The notes under the pieces: generated by a model
Told to the model about the DNA's origin: nothing
What the model saw: the letters and a program-made list of their open reading frames with translations, nothing else
Databases searched by the model: none
Shown here: in pieces, positions 1 to 9,133 of the stretch
Layout: each line of letters opens with the position of its first letter
How positions within the stretch are numbered: the stretch's first letter is position 1
Position numbers and translations under genes: made by a program
Assembly: GCA_014651175.1 (NCBI GenBank)
Contig: BMWJ01000004.1
Coordinates: 434,001-498,000, forward strand
Reading direction: 5' to 3'
From: Streptomyces clavifer
Lineage (GTDB): Bacteria > Actinomycetota > Actinomycetes > Streptomycetales > Streptomycetaceae
DNA: 64,000 nt

Positions 1-682
1 CACCGCCGTACCAGCTCACCGAGCCGGAGCGGAGCTCGGCGATGCGGTCGACGCGTTCCAGCAGGTCACGGTCGTGGCTCACCACGACGAGCACACCGGA
101 ACGCCAGGACTCCACGGCCTCGTACAGCCTCCGGCGCGCGAACACGTCGAGGTTGTTGGTGGGTTCGTCGAGCAGCAGCACGTCCGGGCGTTCCAGCAGC
201 AGCGCCGCCAGGCGCAGCAGGACCGTCTCACCGCCGGACAGCTGTCCGACGGTGCGGTCCAGGCCGACGGCGTCGAGGCCGAGCGTCCCCAGGGTGGCCA
301 GGGCGCGCTCCTCGACGTCCCAGTCGTCGCCGATCGTCTCGAAGTGCTCCTCGGCGACGTCCCCGGCCTCGATGGCGCGCAGCGCCGCGCGCCGTCCGGC
401 GATGCCGAGAGCCGCCTCGACGCTGAGTTCCGTGTCCAGGGTGAGGTTCTGTGGGAGATGGGCGAGGCTGCCGCCGGCGGTCACCGACCCGGCGGAGGGC
501 CGCAGCCGGCCCGCGAGCAGGCGCATCAGGGTGGACTTGCCGGAGCCGTTGGTGCCGACGAGGCCGGTGCGGCCCCGGCCGAAGGTCAGCGAGAGCCCGT
601 CGAAGACCTCGGTGCCGTCCGGCCACCGGAAGGACAGGCCGGAGCAGGTGAGGGAGGCCGTGGGCGTGAGGGGGTGGGACAT
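1..682 (-). CDS. ABC-F family ATP-binding protein (3' end outside window)
   Basis: The first 227 residues of a duplicated-ATPase ABC protein without membrane segments are visible; the rest lies beyond the left edge. Visible motifs are a Walker A (GTNGSGKST) near residue 45, the signature LSGGE, a Walker B reading LLLDEPTNNLD, and the switch histidine in SHDRD. The DEPTNNLD wording after LSGGE is typical of ABC-F proteins, soluble factors that act on the ribosome in antibiotic protection or translation control. The ATG at 680-682 is the first plausible start. Without the linker and second ATPase half the subgroup cannot be assigned, so resistance versus housekeeping is open. Confidence 0.85.
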   Translation of the reverse strand, partial: MSHPLTPTASLTCSGLSFRWPDGTEVFDGLSLTFGRGRTGLVGTNGSGKSTLMRLLAGRLRPSAGSVTAGGSLAHLPQNLTLDTELSVEAALGIAGRRAALRAIEAGDVAEEHFETIGDDWDVEERALATLGTLGLDAVGLDRTVGQLSGGETVLLRLAALLLERPDVLLLDEPTNNLDVFARRRLYEAVESWRSGVLVVVSHDRDLLERVDRIAELRSGSVSWYGG

Positions 683-1138
683 CGTGATCCTCGCAGTCGC
701 AAGCGTGTGAACAGGGGCTTCGTATGCGAGCACCACGCGGCGACCCGGGCCGGGAAAGAAAAGGGGGGTGCGGTCCTCCGGAGAGCGGGGGACGGCTCAT
801 GCACCGAGGTCGCATCCACGCGGGGTCACGGGGCGGCAGGAAAGCCGACGGCGGCGTGACGGGCTACGGCAGGGGCCGTACCGCGCGATGATCGCGGGCC
901 TCAGATGCGCAACGTCCACCTCTATCGGAGACGACAGGACTCGAAAACTGTACATCGGAGGGCTGCCGGTGTCCGGGTATTTACGAGCGGTCCGGCCTCG
1001 CTGCCTGCCCGGTGACCCCGGGGCCCCGGCTGCGGAGGAGCCCCGCCCCGGTACGGCCGCAACGGCGGTACGGCCCGGGGGCGGGGCTCTCGCGGAACCG
1101 TGGTCGGCGCGGGGTACGGGGCTCCCGCGGCGTCCGGG
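683..1138. other. Non-coding gap between ABC-F and OYE genes
   Basis: No credible gene is seen in these 456 bases. They should hold the promoter of the leftward ABC-F gene. At 1038-1089 a GC-rich hairpin (12-bp perfect outer stem, GAGCCCCGCCCC against GGGGCGGGGCTC) is placed to end the leftward flavin oxidoreductase transcript. Confidence 0.6.
1038..1089 (-). terminator. GC-rich hairpin after OYE gene
   Basis: A 12-bp perfect stem (1038-1049 with 1078-1089) encloses a further partly paired sequence. It lies about 50 bases past the stop of the leftward oxidoreductase gene and has no clear T-run, as is usual in Streptomyces. Confidence 0.6.
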
Positions 1139-2257
1139 TCAGCGCAGGGTCTTCAGCATTTCCGCGCTGAACGGCGTGATGTTCCCGGTGTCCCCGCGCA
1201 GGGTCTTCGCCGCCCATTCGGGATCGGCGATCAGCGCGCGGCCCACGGCGACCATGTCGAACTCGTCGTTCTCGATGCGCTCCAGCAGCTGCTCGATGCC
1301 GGTGACGCCGGAGCTGTTGCCCTGGAAGGCGCCGAAGAAGTCACCGTCCAGGCCGACGGAACCGACGGTCATCGTCGGCCTGCCGCTGATCTTCTTCACC
1401 CAGCCGGCGAGGTTCAGGTCGGATCCCTCGAACTCCGGCAGCCAGTAGCGGCGGGTGGACGCGTGGAAGACATCGACCCCGGCCTCGGCGAGCGGCGTGA
1501 GCAGGGAGTCCAGCTCCTCGGGCGTCTGCGCGAGCTTCGCCTCGTAGGCGTCCTGCTTCCACTGGGACATGCGGAAGAACAGGGGGAACGCGTCGGAGAC
1601 GGCGGCGCGGCAGGCCGCCACGATCTCGGCCGCGAAGCGGGTCCGCGCGACGAGGTCGCCACCGTAGGCGTCCGTACGGCGGTTGCTGCCCGACCACAGG
1701 AACTGGTCGATCAAGTAGCCGTGTGCGCCGTGGAGTTCGACGCCGTCGAAACCGAGACGCTCGGCGGCTGCCGCCGCGTCGGCGAACGCGGCGATGACGT
1801 CGTCGAGGTCCTTCTGCGTCATGGCGCGGCCCTTGGGCTCGCCCGTCAGGGACACGCCGGACGGGCCGACGGGTTCCGCGTCCGCCACGGGCGGTGCGCC
1901 CTCGGCGCGGGTGACGCCCACGTGCCACAACTGCGGGATGATCGCCCCACCCGCGCGGTGCACGGAGTCGGCGACGTCCGCCCAGCCCGCGAGGGCGTCC
2001 TCGCCGTGGAAGCGCGGGACCCGGTCGCTGGTACCCGCGGAGCTGTGGTCGATGTAGGTGCCCTCGGTGATGATCAGCCCCACGCCGCCGGCGGCCCGTC
2101 GCGTGTAGTAGTCCGCCACGTCCTGTCCCGGAACGCCGGCGGGGGAGAACTGCCGGGTCATGGGCGCCATGGCGATCCGGTTGCGCGAGGTCAGTCCGCG
2201 GACCGAGAACGGGCGCGAGAGGGTGTCCGCTGTGCGGTCGGCGTTCGCATCTGTCAC
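1139..2257 (-). CDS. NADH:flavin oxidoreductase, Old Yellow Enzyme family
   Basis: A 372-aa FMN-dependent TIM-barrel ene-reductase, expected to reduce activated C=C bonds with NAD(P)H in the cytosol. Visible OYE features are the N-terminal strand RNRIAMAPMTR, GGVGLIITEGTYID, QLWHVG, and the substrate-binding histidine pair in ELHGAHGYLIDQFL, followed by SNRRTDAYGG. The GTG start at 2255-2257 was chosen because an AGGA lies 6 bases upstream and the length then fits the family; an upstream ATG at 2288-2290 would add 11 residues. The gene stands alone, convergent with nothing and separated from the HEAT-repeat gene by about 200 bases. The physiological substrate cannot be read from sequence. Confidence 0.9.
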   Translation of the reverse strand: MTDANADRTADTLSRPFSVRGLTSRNRIAMAPMTRQFSPAGVPGQDVADYYTRRAAGGVGLIITEGTYIDHSSAGTSDRVPRFHGEDALAGWADVADSVHRAGGAIIPQLWHVGVTRAEGAPPVADAEPVGPSGVSLTGEPKGRAMTQKDLDDVIAAFADAAAAAERLGFDGVELHGAHGYLIDQFLWSGSNRRTDAYGGDLVARTRFAAEIVAACRAAVSDAFPLFFRMSQWKQDAYEAKLAQTPEELDSLLTPLAEAGVDVFHASTRRYWLPEFEGSDLNLAGWVKKISGRPTMTVGSVGLDGDFFGAFQGNSSGVTGIEQLLERIENDEFDMVAVGRALIADPEWAAKTLRGDTGNITPFSAEMLKTLR

Positions 2258-2453
2258 GTCATGTCCTGTTCGTTGGCTCGGGATGTCCATCCGCTGCCAA
2301 CATCCGGGCGCCGCCACGGCATCCCCGCACGGGACCGCTGTGGTCAAGATCTCGCCGGGGCGGGGGCTCACGCCGCGCGATCCGGGCGGTCGGACCTTTG
2401 CGTTCGGGAGAGGCCGCGCCCCCGGCTGCGCACACGGCGGGGCCCCCGGGTGG

Positions 2454-5400
2454 TCATCCTCTGCCGGCCGTGATCTGTTCGAGGACCTCCGTGTAGAGGG
2501 ACCGTCTGTCGGGGCGGGCGTGATCGGCCGCGTACCTGAGCGAGGGGACCGCCGGTTCGCCCAGCCCGACGAGCCCCTCGACCGCCGTCCGGCGGACTAC
2601 GGGGTGCGCATGCCCGAGCAGGCCGGTCAGGGCGGGTATCGCGGGTGTCCAGGAGGCGTGGCACAGGGCCCGGATCGCCGACCGCACGATGTCGGGCCGG
2701 GGGTCCTCCAGCAGGATGAAGGTGTGCCGCAGGTAGGTCTGCCGGTCCAGTACCGCCCGCGAGGTGCGGTGTGCGTGCAGACGGACCCCGGGGCGGGGGT
2801 GGTGCAGCAACTCGGCCAGCAGGGAGGGCACCGCGCCGTCCCGGCCGGTGTCCGGACCGGCCTCGGCCAGCCGCGTGAGCGCCCGGCGGATCTGCTCCGG
2901 GTCGCCGGTCCGGGCCAGGTCCAGCAGCTCCCGCCGCGACGGACTCCGCGGGGCCCCGGTGGGTACGGCCCGCGTGCGGTCGCGGAGGGACGCCTGTGCG
3001 GCGGAGTCCCGCTGCGCGGCGTGGGGACCGCGCAGCGGGCCCTCGACGAGGAGGAGCCGGTCCGCGAGGTCGTCGCGGCCCTCGGCCCGTAGCCGCCGGC
3101 AGGTCCTGACCAGTGCCGGGGTGCGAAGGAGCGGAAGGCCGACGAGCAGGTCGAGGTACCCCCAGGCCCCGGCCTCCAGACGGGCGCCGAGGTGCTGCGC
3201 CAGCACATCGGCCCGGGCACGGCGCAGCGCCTGGCCGATCGCGGTGGGGGCCCGGTCGTCGGCCCACCAGGTGAGGAGCAGCGGGATCAGCGGCTCCAGC
3301 TCCTCCGGATCGAGCCGCGCGGCCACGTGGGCCACTCGGTCGCGCAGGATGCCGGCGGCCCCGAGTTCGCTCCGGTCGAGGGCGGTCGGCGCGCGGGCCT
3401 GACCGGCGCCGACGGGTAGGTCGACGCGGCCGTGGAGGTACGCCCGGAGCACAGCGATTCCGGCCTCCGGCTCCGGCCACTCCAGGAGGGCCAGTGCCGC
3501 GGTCGCCCTGCGGTCCGGAGCGCGGTGGTCCAGCATCGCCAGCAGCCGTTCACGCAGCGCCGCCGAACGGGGCTGATCGAGATCGTCCGCGTGGACGGCA
3601 CGGGCTGCCGGCACAGGTCCGTGAGTGGTCTCCGTGAGGGTCCAGGCGGGTGCGTCGAGCGGCTGGAGCTCCGACATCCAGTCGATGAGCGCGGCGCGGA
3701 CCTCCGGGCTCCGGGCCGGGGGCCAGACCTCGACGAGAGCGTTCAGACGCTCCCTGGAGCCGGTCCCGCCGTGGGGCGCGCGCCGGAACTGCCGCAGGGC
3801 GGCCGGGGTGTGTACGGCTGCCTCCAGCGCGGTCCGCCACGCCGCGGCCTCGGCCCGTACGGAGTCCGCGGCGGGCTCCGGGACGGCGAAGGCCTCCCGC
3901 AGCACGGCGACCTCGGCCCGCCACGGGTCGGCGCCGAGCCGGGCCGCCGCGAGTGACTGCTCGAGATCGGTGCGGACCAGTACTGCGCCGAGGCGTCGCA
4001 GCAACGGCAGCGGGTACCGTCCTCCCGCTGGTGCGGGAGGCTGTGCCCGTACCGCGTCGGCCACGGCCGCCCTCCTGACCGCTGTCAGCGCCGGTGCGGC
4101 CGCTTCGAGGACGCCGAGGACCGCGTACCGGTCCTCGGCCGAGGCACCGGCGGCGCCGAGCACCTCGGTCAGGAGCTGGGCGCACCGGGCGAACGCCGTC
4201 ACCTCCTCCGCCGCCCACGGCGCCGGGCACAGCCGCAGCGTGAACCGCACCACCCGGCCCCGGACGGCGGGTTCGTCGCCGGCGAGCCGGAGCCAGTCCG
4301 CCAGCAGGGGCCGCAGCGCGCGCATCCGGTCGGGACGCGGAGCCTCGTCCCGACCGACGAGCCGCAGCGCGACCGACGGACTCCAGCCCTCCACGACCAG
4401 CGACCTGGCGTCGAGGTCCGCTCCGCCGCCTTCCTCCGGCGCCGGGCCGGAGGGGGCGGGCCCGGTGACGCCGTGCCGCGCCGAGAGCGCCGCGAGGTCC
4501 CCGGCCGAACCTGACGCGAGGCCGATCCGGCGCGTCGCCACCAGGGCGAGCAGCGCCGGTACGACCGGTGACGCCTGGTCGTCCAGCGCGAGGACCGAAC
4601 GCACCTGAAGGGCGCCGTCGAGCCCTTCGAGCAGCAGTGCGCGGGTGCGGGTGCTGTCACTGTGCTCGGCGGCTGCGAGCAGGGTCGCCGCGTACGCCTC
4701 GCCGAGGACCGAGCGCAGTGCCCCGACGAGCGTGGCACGCAGCCCGGGGTTGTCGTGCTGCCCGAGACAGCGCAGCAGTGCCGGGACCGCCGCAGGGGTG
4801 CCGGCATCGACGAGGACCGCTGCGGCGGTCTTCTTGATGTTCATGTTCGGATGGGTGAGACAGGCCGCGATCGAGGGACCGGCCCAACGGGCCCCGGCGT
4901 GACCGAGTGCGAGGAGTGCCTGCCGGACGGTCCGGATGTCCCGGTCGGTGGTCAGCGCGATCAGGGTCGCCGACAACGCCTGTGCGTCGTCGCCCCCGGT
5001 GTCACGGGCGAGCAGCGCGATCACGTGCTTGCGCACGTGCGGGTCGCGGCTGCGCAGCATGCGGTGCACGCGTGCACGGGTCCGTACGTACGAGGTGCGG
5101 AGCAGCAGTCCGAGCAGGATCGCCCGCTCGCCGCCGGACAGTCCGGGCCGGTCCAGCAGATCGAGTGCCGTCGTCGCGACGAGGGCGTCGCCGGCCTCCG
5201 GCGCGTGCGTCGCGTCGAGCAGGCAGGACGGCCTGATCCTTCCGCGCGTGTGGAGCCGGGCGCCCAGGGCGTGCAGGGCGTCCAGCACCTCCTGGGGCAC
5301 CGCGGGCTCGCCGGCCGTGTGCCCGGCGCCGGGCTCCGGGGCGGCGGCCCCCGGTTCCCCGGACGCCGCCAGCTCGGCCACGACGCGCGCGAGCAGGTCG

Positions 5401-7139
5401 GCGATGACCGGCAGCGTGCCGGCGTTGCCGTGCGCCGCCAGCCGGCACAGGGCCGCCACCGGTTTGCCGGGGTCGAGGTGGGAGCTGAGGAGGGACAGTT
5501 CCCGCTCGTCCGGCCCGCCGAGGTCGGTCGCGACGCGGGCCGGCAGGTCGGTGGGATCGAGGCGGACGAGGAGCGCGCGCCGCTGCTCCGGATCGTCCGT
5601 CAGGTGCCACAGGATCTCCAGGGCGCGGTTGCGCTCGGCGCGGAGGTGGGGAGCGATGACGCCCATGGTGTCCCGCGGGCCCTCGCCCTCCCCCACAGCC
5701 GTGTCTGCGCGCTCGCTCCCGTCCTCGCGCTCGCTCCCGTCCTCGGGCGGGGCGAGGCCGAGCCCTTCCCTGAGCGCCCGCACCGTCCGGTGGCCTCCGA
5801 TCGCCTCCAGCGCGTCCAGGGCCGCGGCGGGTGCCGTCGGGAGGAGGGCGATCACAGCCTCCTCGGCGTCCACGTGACGCACCTCGCGGATCGCGGTGAG
5901 GAAGGGGCCCGGCGCGGGGACACGGGGGAGCAGCTGTGCGATCGCGTCCCCGATCGGGAGTTCCCCCGCCCCCTGCCCGGCCAGGGCGACCAGCAGAGCG
6001 AGCCGCCGGGGCCAGCCCGGATCGTCCGCGGGCGTGTCCGTCAGCACGCGGAACACCGCCTGCCGGCAGGTGAAGAGGATCGTGGCGACCTCGACGGGCG
6101 GAATCGAGTGATCCGCCAGCGCCAGCCCGACGACAGCCGTGGCGTGCAGGTCCTCCGGGAAGTGGCCGCGCCGGTGGAGCCCGCGCAGACAGGCCACCAG
6201 AGGCCCTCCGAACAGCAGGGGGTCCTGCGCGGCGACGGCCGTCAGATCACCGATGTCATCGCGGCCGGCCAGCTCGCCGAGCAGTTCCATGCCCCTCCGG
6301 CGCAGACCCGGCGGCAGACCCGCGTCGCCGACGACCTGCCGCAGCAGACCGCCGTGCCCGTGGTGGGCCGCGGCCCCGAGGGCCGCCTCGGCCGCCCCGG
6401 GGCACGCCCGCACCGCTCCACCGGCGAGAAAGGGGGACAGGGCCCCCGGCGGGATCGGATCCAACGCCGCCCAGGGTTCGGTGAGTTCGGCCAGAACAGC
6501 AACGGCGGGCGCGTCCTCGGCCCCGTCGAGCAGGCCGACAAGCACCTCGCGGACCCGGGCGGGGGCCAGCAGCCCCTCCCGCAGACCCTGCCGGGCCAGC
6601 CGCAGCGCCTCGCCCCGCAGGGCCGGGTCGCCACTTTCCGCCAGCTCGGTGACGAGCAGGGCGGGCCGGTGCGCTCCGGTCACGTCCGTCTGCCGGACCG
6701 CCTGGTGGAGCAGCTCGCCGCGGGGCTCCCTCCGGAGGACCGCGGGGTCGTCGAGGAGCTCGGCGCGCAGCCAGGCGATCCGTACGCGTGCCGGCAGTCC
6801 GGCCGTACGCCACGACGGCCACGGGCGTTCCCCCCGGAACCGCCCGAGCCGCTCGTAGAGGCCCGCCAGGCCGAGTGCGGCCTCCGGCGGGCCGGCCACC
6901 GACACCGGCAGGAGCGCCGCGAACTCGGCGCTCTCCGGCGCCGCGAGGGCGTTGTCCGAGGCGAGCCGTTCGGTGAGGAGGACCAGGCCCAGATACCGCA
7001 CACGGGGATCGCCGTGCCGGACCAGGCGTCCGAAGACGGCCGGCCCGCAGACCTGTGCGTCGAGGTGACCGGACAGCCGCCCGATGTCCCCTCGGAGGAC
7101 CGCTTCGTCAAGGGGTTCGTCCACCGTCGTCGTCACCAC
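2454..7139 (-). CDS. Giant HEAT-repeat protein (1561 aa)
   Basis: A very long cytosolic-looking protein with no signal peptide or membrane segment. It is built of alpha-helical HEAT-type repeats, clearest around residues 710-850 (for example HVRKHVIALLARD and LLRCLGQHDNPGLRATLVGAL) and in the last 110 residues (RPDIVRSAIRALCHASW, HPVVRRTAVEGLVGLG). HEAT solenoids serve as protein-binding scaffolds; no catalytic motif is seen. The start is two adjacent GTG codons (7134-7139), either of which may be used. It is divergent from the subtilisin gene. Its partner and role are unknown. Confidence 0.85.
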   Translation of the reverse strand: MVTTTVDEPLDEAVLRGDIGRLSGHLDAQVCGPAVFGRLVRHGDPRVRYLGLVLLTERLASDNALAAPESAEFAALLPVSVAGPPEAALGLAGLYERLGRFRGERPWPSWRTAGLPARVRIAWLRAELLDDPAVLRREPRGELLHQAVRQTDVTGAHRPALLVTELAESGDPALRGEALRLARQGLREGLLAPARVREVLVGLLDGAEDAPAVAVLAELTEPWAALDPIPPGALSPFLAGGAVRACPGAAEAALGAAAHHGHGGLLRQVVGDAGLPPGLRRRGMELLGELAGRDDIGDLTAVAAQDPLLFGGPLVACLRGLHRRGHFPEDLHATAVVGLALADHSIPPVEVATILFTCRQAVFRVLTDTPADDPGWPRRLALLVALAGQGAGELPIGDAIAQLLPRVPAPGPFLTAIREVRHVDAEEAVIALLPTAPAAALDALEAIGGHRTVRALREGLGLAPPEDGSEREDGSERADTAVGEGEGPRDTMGVIAPHLRAERNRALEILWHLTDDPEQRRALLVRLDPTDLPARVATDLGGPDERELSLLSSHLDPGKPVAALCRLAAHGNAGTLPVIADLLARVVAELAASGEPGAAAPEPGAGHTAGEPAVPQEVLDALHALGARLHTRGRIRPSCLLDATHAPEAGDALVATTALDLLDRPGLSGGERAILLGLLLRTSYVRTRARVHRMLRSRDPHVRKHVIALLARDTGGDDAQALSATLIALTTDRDIRTVRQALLALGHAGARWAGPSIAACLTHPNMNIKKTAAAVLVDAGTPAAVPALLRCLGQHDNPGLRATLVGALRSVLGEAYAATLLAAAEHSDSTRTRALLLEGLDGALQVRSVLALDDQASPVVPALLALVATRRIGLASGSAGDLAALSARHGVTGPAPSGPAPEEGGGADLDARSLVVEGWSPSVALRLVGRDEAPRPDRMRALRPLLADWLRLAGDEPAVRGRVVRFTLRLCPAPWAAEEVTAFARCAQLLTEVLGAAGASAEDRYAVLGVLEAAAPALTAVRRAAVADAVRAQPPAPAGGRYPLPLLRRLGAVLVRTDLEQSLAAARLGADPWRAEVAVLREAFAVPEPAADSVRAEAAAWRTALEAAVHTPAALRQFRRAPHGGTGSRERLNALVEVWPPARSPEVRAALIDWMSELQPLDAPAWTLTETTHGPVPAARAVHADDLDQPRSAALRERLLAMLDHRAPDRRATAALALLEWPEPEAGIAVLRAYLHGRVDLPVGAGQARAPTALDRSELGAAGILRDRVAHVAARLDPEELEPLIPLLLTWWADDRAPTAIGQALRRARADVLAQHLGARLEAGAWGYLDLLVGLPLLRTPALVRTCRRLRAEGRDDLADRLLLVEGPLRGPHAAQRDSAAQASLRDRTRAVPTGAPRSPSRRELLDLARTGDPEQIRRALTRLAEAGPDTGRDGAVPSLLAELLHHPRPGVRLHAHRTSRAVLDRQTYLRHTFILLEDPRPDIVRSAIRALCHASWTPAIPALTGLLGHAHPVVRRTAVEGLVGLGEPAVPSLRYAADHARPDRRSLYTEVLEQITAGRG

Positions 7140-7468
7140 CGGATGCTAACCACGGCCTTCTGCGCGTCACCAGCGATATTCCGTCCACCCCTCGGTGGGG
7201 GCGGGGGCCGCGGGCGGGACATCCGCGTGACGCCCCGGACCGGGGGTGCGCGGGGGAGGTGTGTGCCTCGTGCGAAGCCCGTGTTGCGCCGTGTGTACGC
7301 GGAGTTGACGCACGGTCACCAACATGGCGCGGCCATGACAGCATCTCGCGACCCCTTGCCCTGCCCGAACACGCCCCGCCATCGTCGGACGCGGCGAACG
7401 AATCCCCGTACGCCGCCCCCGTCGGCGCGTGAACCCCTGGCGCGCCACCGTTCGAGGAGAACCTCTCC
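7140..7468. other. Divergent promoter region, HEAT protein / subtilisin
   Basis: These 329 bases hold no gene. They separate the leftward HEAT-repeat gene from the rightward protease gene and must contain both promoters. A strong ribosome-binding site (GAGGAGA, 7454-7460) precedes the protease ATG. Confidence 0.6.
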
Positions 7469-8680
7469 ATGGCAGCACTGCGCACCACCAAGCGGCGGAT
7501 CGCCGCAGCGATCGCCACCGCGACGACTGTGGCACTGGCAGTCGGAGCGGGCGCGGCCTTACCCGCCCAGGCGGCCCAGCCCGAGGGCAGGATCCTGCAC
7601 GCCGGGACGGCCGAGGCGGTCCCCGGAAGCTACATCGTCACGCTGAAGCAGACGGCCGGGTTCACGGCCTCCGCGGCCCGGGGCAGGAAGCTGATATCCG
7701 GCTACGGCGGGAAGGTCGAGCGCACCTACACGGCGGCGCTGAACGGCTACGCCGCCACCCTCAGCAGCGCCGGGGCCGCGCGGCTCGCCGCCGACCCGGC
7801 GGTCGCCTCGGTCGAGCAGGACCAGAAGGTCCACTCGACCGCCACCCAGAGCAACGCGCCCTGGGGCCTCGACCGGATCGACCAGACGAACCTCCCGCTG
7901 AGCGGCACGTACACCTACCCGGACTCCGGGGGCGGCGGCACGACCGTGTACGTCCTCGACACCGGGGTGCGCATCACCCACCAGGAGATCGCCGGAAGGG
8001 CCTCGTACGGCTACGACTTCGTCGACAACGACGCCACGGCGCAGGACGGTGCCGGGCACGGCACCCACGTCGCCACGACCGTCGCCGGAACCACGTACGG
8101 CGTGGCGAAGAAGGCGAAGATCGTCGCTGTGCGCGTCCTCGGGAACGACGGCTCCGGCACCACCGCCGGGGTCATCGCCGGCGTCGACTGGATCACCGCC
8201 AACCACGTCGCGTCCTCCGTCGCGAACGTGTCGCTCGGCGGCGGCGCCAGCACCACCCTGGACAACGCGGTGCGCCGGTCGATCGCCTCCGGTGTCACGT
8301 ACGCCATCGCGGCCGGCAACTCGGGTGCCCTGGCGTCCGGTTACTCACCCGCCCGCGTCGACACCGCGCTCACGGTCGGCGCCAGCACCCGGACCGACGC
8401 CCGGGCCACCTACTCGAACTACGGCCCCGTGGTCGACATCTTCGCGCCGGGCTCCGCCATCACGGCCGGCTGGAACACCTCGGACAGCGCCACCTACACC
8501 GGCAACGGCACCTCCTTCGCCGCCCCGCACGTCGCCGGCGCCGCGGCGGTCTACCTGACCAACCACCCGGGCGCCTCCCCGGCGGCCGTGGGCGCGGCCC
8601 TGGTGAACGGCGCGACCTCCAACGTCCTCACGGGCATCGGAACCGGCTCCCCGAACAAGCTCCTCCGGCTCGTCCCGTAA
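7469..8680 (+). CDS. Secreted subtilisin-like serine protease (S8)
   Basis: A 403-aa preproprotease. Residues 1-35 form a Sec signal peptide (KRR, hydrophobic stretch, cleavage after PAQA). Residues about 50-120 are an inhibitor I9 propeptide (GSYIVTLKQT). The peptidase S8 domain follows, with catalytic Asp164 (VYVLDTGV), His197 (GHGTHVA) and Ser349 (GTSFAAPHVAG), in the proteinase K-like arrangement of Streptomyces alkaline proteases. It is exported and degrades extracellular protein. The ATG has a GAGGAGA site 8-14 bases upstream. It is monocistronic and is followed by a short tandem repeat and a strong terminator. Confidence 0.95.
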   Translation: MAALRTTKRRIAAAIATATTVALAVGAGAALPAQAAQPEGRILHAGTAEAVPGSYIVTLKQTAGFTASAARGRKLISGYGGKVERTYTAALNGYAATLSSAGAARLAADPAVASVEQDQKVHSTATQSNAPWGLDRIDQTNLPLSGTYTYPDSGGGGTTVYVLDTGVRITHQEIAGRASYGYDFVDNDATAQDGAGHGTHVATTVAGTTYGVAKKAKIVAVRVLGNDGSGTTAGVIAGVDWITANHVASSVANVSLGGGASTTLDNAVRRSIASGVTYAIAAGNSGALASGYSPARVDTALTVGASTRTDARATYSNYGPVVDIFAPGSAITAGWNTSDSATYTGNGTSFAAPHVAGAAAVYLTNHPGASPAAVGAALVNGATSNVLTGIGTGSPNKLLRLVP

Positions 8681-8720
8681 CGCCTCAACGCCTCAACGCC
8701 TCAACGCCTCAACGCCTGAA
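8681..8720 (+). repeat. 8-bp tandem repeat (CGCCTCAA) x5
   Basis: Five consecutive copies of CGCCTCAA (the last reads CGCCTGAA) begin directly after the protease stop codon. A replication-slippage tract in the 3' untranslated region is the simplest reading. Confidence 0.85.
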
Positions 8721-8763
8721 CGGCCGCACGGCTCAACGGCTTCACGACACAACCGCACCCCGG

Positions 8764-8807
8764 CCGGGGACGCGCACGGGACCACTCCTTCCCGTACGCG
8801 TCCCCGG
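8764..8807. terminator. Terminator hairpin after subtilisin gene
   Basis: An 18-bp stem (8764-8781 with 8790-8807, one mismatch) with an 8-base loop lies about 80 bases after the protease stop. The rest of the stretch to 9133 shows no credible gene and should contain the promoter of the DUF1906 gene. Confidence 0.85.
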
Positions 8808-9133
8808 CTCGTGCCGTTCCGAGGGGCGGCGCGGCCCTCCGGTCCAGGGCGAGGCCCCCAGCGAGTACGAGCGCGAGCCGGGCGGGCAGGTGTTGCCGGC
8901 GGCGACGGGGGCGGAGGACGGCCGCGTCCAGGTGGAACCGGGCGGGCGGAGGGCGTACCCGTCCCCGATGCGCGCGGCCGCGTCGCCCCCGGACGGAGAG
9001 ATCGGGGAGAGCGCGCGTCCCTAGGGTTCTCCCGACGGTCCCTCCGGCCTGAACCGTGACCGGCGCCGCAGGTCGGCCGGACTGTCTCCCTCAGCGGCAC
9101 GTCAGCCGCACGCGCACGAGAGGAAGGCCGGGC

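Noticed and set aside
8811-9059. Small Arg/Gly-rich frame between the subtilisin and DUF1906 genes
   Set aside because: Composition typical of non-coding high-GC DNA, no ribosome-binding site, and it lies right after a terminator.
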